Below, piece after piece: positions 61,204 through 64,000 of a stretch of 64,000 bases of DNA. The position numbers and the translations under genes are program-made. The stretch is from Pseudonocardiaceae bacterium (GTDB lineage: Bacteria > Actinomycetota > Actinomycetes > Mycobacteriales > Pseudonocardiaceae). How positions within the stretch are numbered: position 1 is the first letter of the stretch; every line of letters begins with the position of its first letter. The notes under the pieces are model-generated. The model was not told where the DNA came from and did not search any database. It was given only the letters and a program-made list of their open reading frames with translations. Location: positions 1 to 64,000 of the forward strand of contig WHSZ01000016.1 in assembly GCA_009379845.1 (NCBI GenBank). Reading direction: 5' to 3'.

Positions 61204-61684
61204 CCGGCGGTGCGGCAGCGCAGTTCTCCTGACGTATCGGCGAAACTCGCATCCCGGTCCGAAGGCGCCCGGCTCACCACCGAATAATTGTGGTAACTCC
61301 CATTCCGGAGAACTCACAATTCACTGGAAGAATTCACCCCTGGCTGCCCGGCGTGCGTCTTTTGTATAGACAGGTTCGCTTTGCGGATAGCAAAAGCCTT
61401 GCGCGGCACGGAAATATTCGATCAGATAGGTTTACAAACTGCGAACTTCACCTGAACGTACGATGACCCAAGTAAGTCTTCGAGTTACCGTAAGGTGTAC
61501 AGAGCGCAAACAGCGGCTCGTATATAGTTGATTGCGTTAACACCCCGAAGGCGAGATCAGGTGTTTCCGGCGCTCGCGGGGAATCCGCCGGAAACATTCG
61601 GTCGATCCTGCCCCGATCACGGCTTTCGGAATAGCACGTAGCGTCCGGAATTAGTGATCTTCATGTGCCGTGTGTAGGTAGGCG
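61204..61684 (+). promoter_or_regulatory. Long lower-GC upstream region of the phosphonate biosynthesis operon
   Basis: About 480 bases without an ORF, clearly more AT-rich than the rest of the window (for example CGAATAATTGTGGTAACTCC, GAAATATTCGATCAGATAGG). Features seen are a TATAGT box at 61523-61528 with a poor -35, a TTACCGTAA palindrome at about 61485, and repeated CACAATTCAC/GAATTCACC words near 61310-61335. The length suggests a regulated promoter and possibly a long 5' leader for the PEP mutase gene. Confidence 0.45.
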
Positions 61685-62557
61685 ATGGAAAAAACAAGTG
61701 TGCCGACGCTCGGGGAACCGGATGACTGGTTCTTTCCAAATGGCAACGTCCGTGTTGGTCTCGGAGTGTACGACGGTTTATCCACGCTGGTCGCCGAGAA
61801 AGTGAACGTCGACTTTCTCTGGTTGAGCAGTTTCTGCGTGTCCGCGTCACTCGGCCGCCCGGATTCCGGGGTGCTCGACGCTTCCGAGATGGCGAATCTC
61901 GTGCGGACGGTGGTTACCACGACTCATTATCCGGTGGTGGTGGACATGGATTCCGGATACGGCGACGCCTTGAAGGTATCGCTTGCCACCCGGATGATCG
62001 AGCAATCCGGGGCGAGCGCGGTGTGTATCGAGGACAACCCACTGGTCAAGAGATCCAGCCTGTATCACGTCGACGGTAGGACGCTGGCCAGCATCGAGGA
62101 ACACGAAGAGCGAATCCACGCGGCCCGCAGGGGATTGATCGCCGGGTGCCGGCTGATCGCCCGCACCGAGGCACTGGTAGCCGGCCATGGCATCGACGAG
62201 GCGCTGGAACGTGCGCATCGTTACGTCGAAGCGGGCGCGGACGCCGTGTTCGTGCAAGCCACCAAAGCCGACAACGGTGACGAGTTGCTCGAGTTCTGCT
62301 CGAAGTGGGGCCGGCGAACGCCGATTTTCCTCGCGCCGACACGGTATCCGCAGCTCGAAGCCAAGGACTACACGGCATGTGGTGCCACACATTGGATTTT
62401 CGCCAACCATGCCATCCGGGCCGCCTTCCGGGCGATGGACCTGACCCTGCGGCAGGTGGAGAACGTGAAAACCGGCCCGGTGCCACAACTCGACGATCAG
62501 ATCGCGTCGGTTCGGGAGATCGCGAACACGCTTGGCGCCCGCGCGGTGGATGGGTGA
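61685..62557 (+). CDS. pepM: Phosphoenolpyruvate phosphomutase (PepM) with variant signature
   Basis: 290 residues of the isocitrate-lyase superfamily; AGGTAGG precedes ATG 61685. NGNVRVGLGVYDGLSTLVAE, SSFCVSASLGRPDSG, VVDMDSGYGD, ARTEALVAGHGIDEALERAH, GATHWIFANHAIRAAFRAMD and the C-terminal LDDQIASVREI give a full-length PepM-type enzyme. The PEP mutase signature EDK-x5-NS is here E116-D-N-PLVKR-S-S, so Lys is Asn and the essential Asn is Ser. The downstream decarboxylase genes argue that it still forms phosphonopyruvate from PEP, the first C-P bond step. Confidence 0.85.
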   Translation: MEKTSVPTLGEPDDWFFPNGNVRVGLGVYDGLSTLVAEKVNVDFLWLSSFCVSASLGRPDSGVLDASEMANLVRTVVTTTHYPVVVDMDSGYGDALKVSLATRMIEQSGASAVCIEDNPLVKRSSLYHVDGRTLASIEEHEERIHAARRGLIAGCRLIARTEALVAGHGIDEALERAHRYVEAGADAVFVQATKADNGDELLEFCSKWGRRTPIFLAPTRYPQLEAKDYTACGATHWIFANHAIRAAFRAMDLTLRQVENVKTGPVPQLDDQIASVREIANTLGARAVDG

Positions 62558-62563
62558 GCGGAC

Positions 62564-63058
62564 GTGCCGCCCCGCGAAACCGGCGCCGGCCTCGTCGACG
62601 AGCTCATCCGGGAACGCTGGGACTATTTCAGCGGCGTGCCCTGCTCACTGCTGAAAGGTGCGTTCTCCCGGCTGGAAAACCTGGCTGCGGACGAGCCGGC
62701 AAGCTACCTGCCGGCGCCGAGGGAAGAAGTCGCCGTGGCGGCCGCGGCCGGCGCGTATCTGGCCGGCCGGAATCCCGTCGTGCTGATGCAGAATTCTGGC
62801 CTTGGTTACTGCCTCAACACGCTCACCTCACTGCTGCTGATCTACCGCATCCCGCTGGTTCTGATCATCAGCTGGCGGGGACACGGAGCGGACGCCGTGG
62901 AACACGTCGTCATCGGTGAGGCGATCCCGCGGCTGCTCGATGACGTGCACATCGCCCATCGGGTCATGGACGACGTGCACGGCGCGGTCAGCTGGTCAAC
63001 CGCGAAAGCGACCGAGACGCGAAGGCCGGTCGCCATCCTGGTCAAGGAGGCGATATGA
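62564..63058 (+). CDS. ppd: Phosphonopyruvate decarboxylase, α subunit (ThDP PYR domain)
   Basis: 164 residues from GTG 62564. ELIRERWDYFSGVPCSLLKG, YLPAPREEVAVAAAAGAYLA (with the Glu that activates ThDP), LMQNSGLGYCLNTLTSLLLI and IPLVLIISWRGHG are the conserved pyrimidine-domain segments of Ppd. In most organisms Ppd is one chain of about 380 residues; here it is split. It pulls the unfavourable PepM reaction by making phosphonoacetaldehyde. Overlaps the β gene by four bases. Confidence 0.92.
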   Translation: MPPRETGAGLVDELIRERWDYFSGVPCSLLKGAFSRLENLAADEPASYLPAPREEVAVAAAAGAYLAGRNPVVLMQNSGLGYCLNTLTSLLLIYRIPLVLIISWRGHGADAVEHVVIGEAIPRLLDDVHIAHRVMDDVHGAVSWSTAKATETRRPVAILVKEAI

Positions 63059-63651
63059 ACGAAGCCAGCCCGGCGCGGGTACTCGCGGAACTGGTGCGTG
63101 CCCTGCCGGACGCGCTGTTCGTCTCGACGTGCGGCTACCTCAGCCGGGACCTCCAACAGGTAGGCGACGGGCCGAACTTCTTCTACCTGGTCGGGTCCAT
63201 GGGTGCGGCGCTTCCCGTTGGGCTGGCGTTGGCCCGGTGCGCTCAACGGGAACGCGTTGTGGTGATCGACGGTGACGGCTCGTTCCTGATGGGTATGAAC
63301 TGCCTGCCGCTGGTCGGAGCGCAGGCGCCGGCGAACCTCGTACATGTCGTCATGGACAACGGCATGCACGAAAGCACCGGAGGCCAGCAGACCGCTGGAA
63401 ACGCGTGCCGGGGAGTGACCGCGGCGATGAGTGCGGGCGGATACCCGCATGCACTGCTCGTCGAGGACGTCGCAGACCCGGTGGTGCGGGAGGCGCTGGG
63501 GAAGCCGGGACCAACCGGGATCCACCTTCCCATCGCGCCGCGGGAGGCCATCGCGCCTCGCATCGCGCCGGAACCCGAAGAACTGGTTCGCCGCACCCGC
63601 AAGCTCATCGCGAACAATCGCTCGAACCACCCCGGGGAGGTAGGCCCATGA
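63055..63651 (+). CDS. Phosphonopyruvate decarboxylase, β subunit (ThDP PP domain)
   Basis: 198 residues. FVSTCGYLSRDLQQVGDGPN, FYLVGSMGAALPVGLALARC and the ThDP/Mg motif GDGSFLMGMNCLPLV...MDNGMHESTGGQ (Gly73-Asp-Gly-Ser to Asn102) define the pyrophosphate domain of Ppd. Together with the α subunit it gives the complete enzyme. ATG 63055 and the following gene's ATG 63648 both lie in ATGA overlaps, so the set is a tightly coupled operon. Confidence 0.93.
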   Translation: MNEASPARVLAELVRALPDALFVSTCGYLSRDLQQVGDGPNFFYLVGSMGAALPVGLALARCAQRERVVVIDGDGSFLMGMNCLPLVGAQAPANLVHVVMDNGMHESTGGQQTAGNACRGVTAAMSAGGYPHALLVEDVADPVVREALGKPGPTGIHLPIAPREAIAPRIAPEPEELVRRTRKLIANNRSNHPGEVGP

Positions 63652-64000
63652 AGGACGCGACGTATCTTCAGCTCGTCGGGTCGCGAATTCTGTCCGAGGC
63701 GAATGACTTGAAACGCGATTCGCGCGCGCTGGCAGCCGAAATCCGCCTGGACCACGCCACCGTCGAGGATGTGCTTTCCGGCCGCGGCAGTGACCAGGAC
63801 ACAGAGGACGTCATTCGCCGGATGAGTGACACCTATCCCATCGACGAAGCCGATCTGCGGATCATCAAGGACGACTGCGAAGCCGGAGTCAAACTCATGC
63901 GGGCGGAGGATTCCCGCAAGACCAGCAGGATCTTCCGGCGGCCCGACCGGGACGGCCGGCTCGAGCCGTACTACGAGTACCGCGACACGGCGTTCTCCCG
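63648..64000 (+). CDS. HEPD/MpnS-like non-haem iron dioxygenase, N-terminal part (runs off window)
   Basis: 117 codons are visible; GGGGAGG precedes ATG 63648, which overlaps the Ppd β stop. The N-terminus is a helical HTH-like domain (RILSEANDLKRDSRALAAEI, TVEDVLSGRGSDQDTEDVIR) as in hydroxyethylphosphonate dioxygenase and methylphosphonate synthase. It is followed by GVKLMRAEDSRKTSRIFRRP and EPYYEYRDTAFS, which resemble the entry to the cupin domain of MpnS/HEPD. The metal ligands lie beyond the window. Context (PepM, Ppd) fits oxidation of 2-hydroxyethylphosphonate to hydroxymethyl- or methylphosphonate; the two cannot be told apart here. Confidence 0.65.
   Translation, partial: MKDATYLQLVGSRILSEANDLKRDSRALAAEIRLDHATVEDVLSGRGSDQDTEDVIRRMSDTYPIDEADLRIIKDDCEAGVKLMRAEDSRKTSRIFRRPDRDGRLEPYYEYRDTAFS

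Overview
The window is high-GC actinobacterial DNA, most likely from a Pseudonocardiaceae genus (Amycolatopsis/Prauserella/Saccharomonospora-like). The evidence is the codon use, many GTG starts, ATGA-overlapping operons, and a gene order from about 16.4 to 40.9 kb that follows the Mycobacterium tuberculosis Rv2478c-Rv2464c block: ssb paralogue, ettA, NAD-glutamate dehydrogenase, thioesterase, Rv2474c-like gene, GH13 glucosidase, glbO, HNH nuclease, DUF5130, pepN, Rv2466c-like, rpiB and nei. Genus and species cannot be fixed from the sequence alone.

Layout. 1-7.9 kb is an accessory, partly decayed zone. It holds the tail of a flavin monooxygenase, a GNAT enzyme, a tandem-duplicated DUF6506 protein, a truncated MarR gene, an erythromycin-esterase homologue with a short overlapping leader ORF, a broken membrane-protein gene, a RibD/DHFR-like gene interrupted by an amber codon, a RidA protein, and an integrase with a GntR-like tail beside tRNA-Arg(TCT), with a second integrase fragment next to it. 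8-16.2 kb carries a secreted I36-type inhibitor, a LacI regulator, DUF488, an MFS exporter, a CopD-CtaG fusion and a TetR-ABC efflux operon with two perfect operators. 16.2-41 kb is the conserved core block; inserted into it are an MscS channel, an aldehyde dehydrogenase, and an unusual 187-aa protein made largely of 21 GTRIT hexapeptide repeats (33.0-33.6 kb). 41-54.3 kb is a set of small catabolic and regulatory units: IclR-Ldh-MFS-SDR, MarR-MFS, a membrane protein with a winged-helix regulator, two tRNAs, an AlkZ-like protein, an epoxide hydrolase with a WYL regulator, and a MarR regulator with a creatinase-like M24 hydrolase.

54.3-64 kb is the most striking part. A complete C-P lyase core operon phnGHIJKLM (phosphonate breakdown), translationally coupled and preceded by a small overlapping leader ORF, is followed after a 600-bp lower-GC gap by a phosphonate biosynthesis operon: a PEP mutase with a non-canonical signature, the two subunits of phosphonopyruvate decarboxylase, and the start of a gene resembling the HEPD/methylphosphonate-synthase non-haem iron family, which runs off the window. 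The same locus therefore appears able both to make C-P bonds and to break them.
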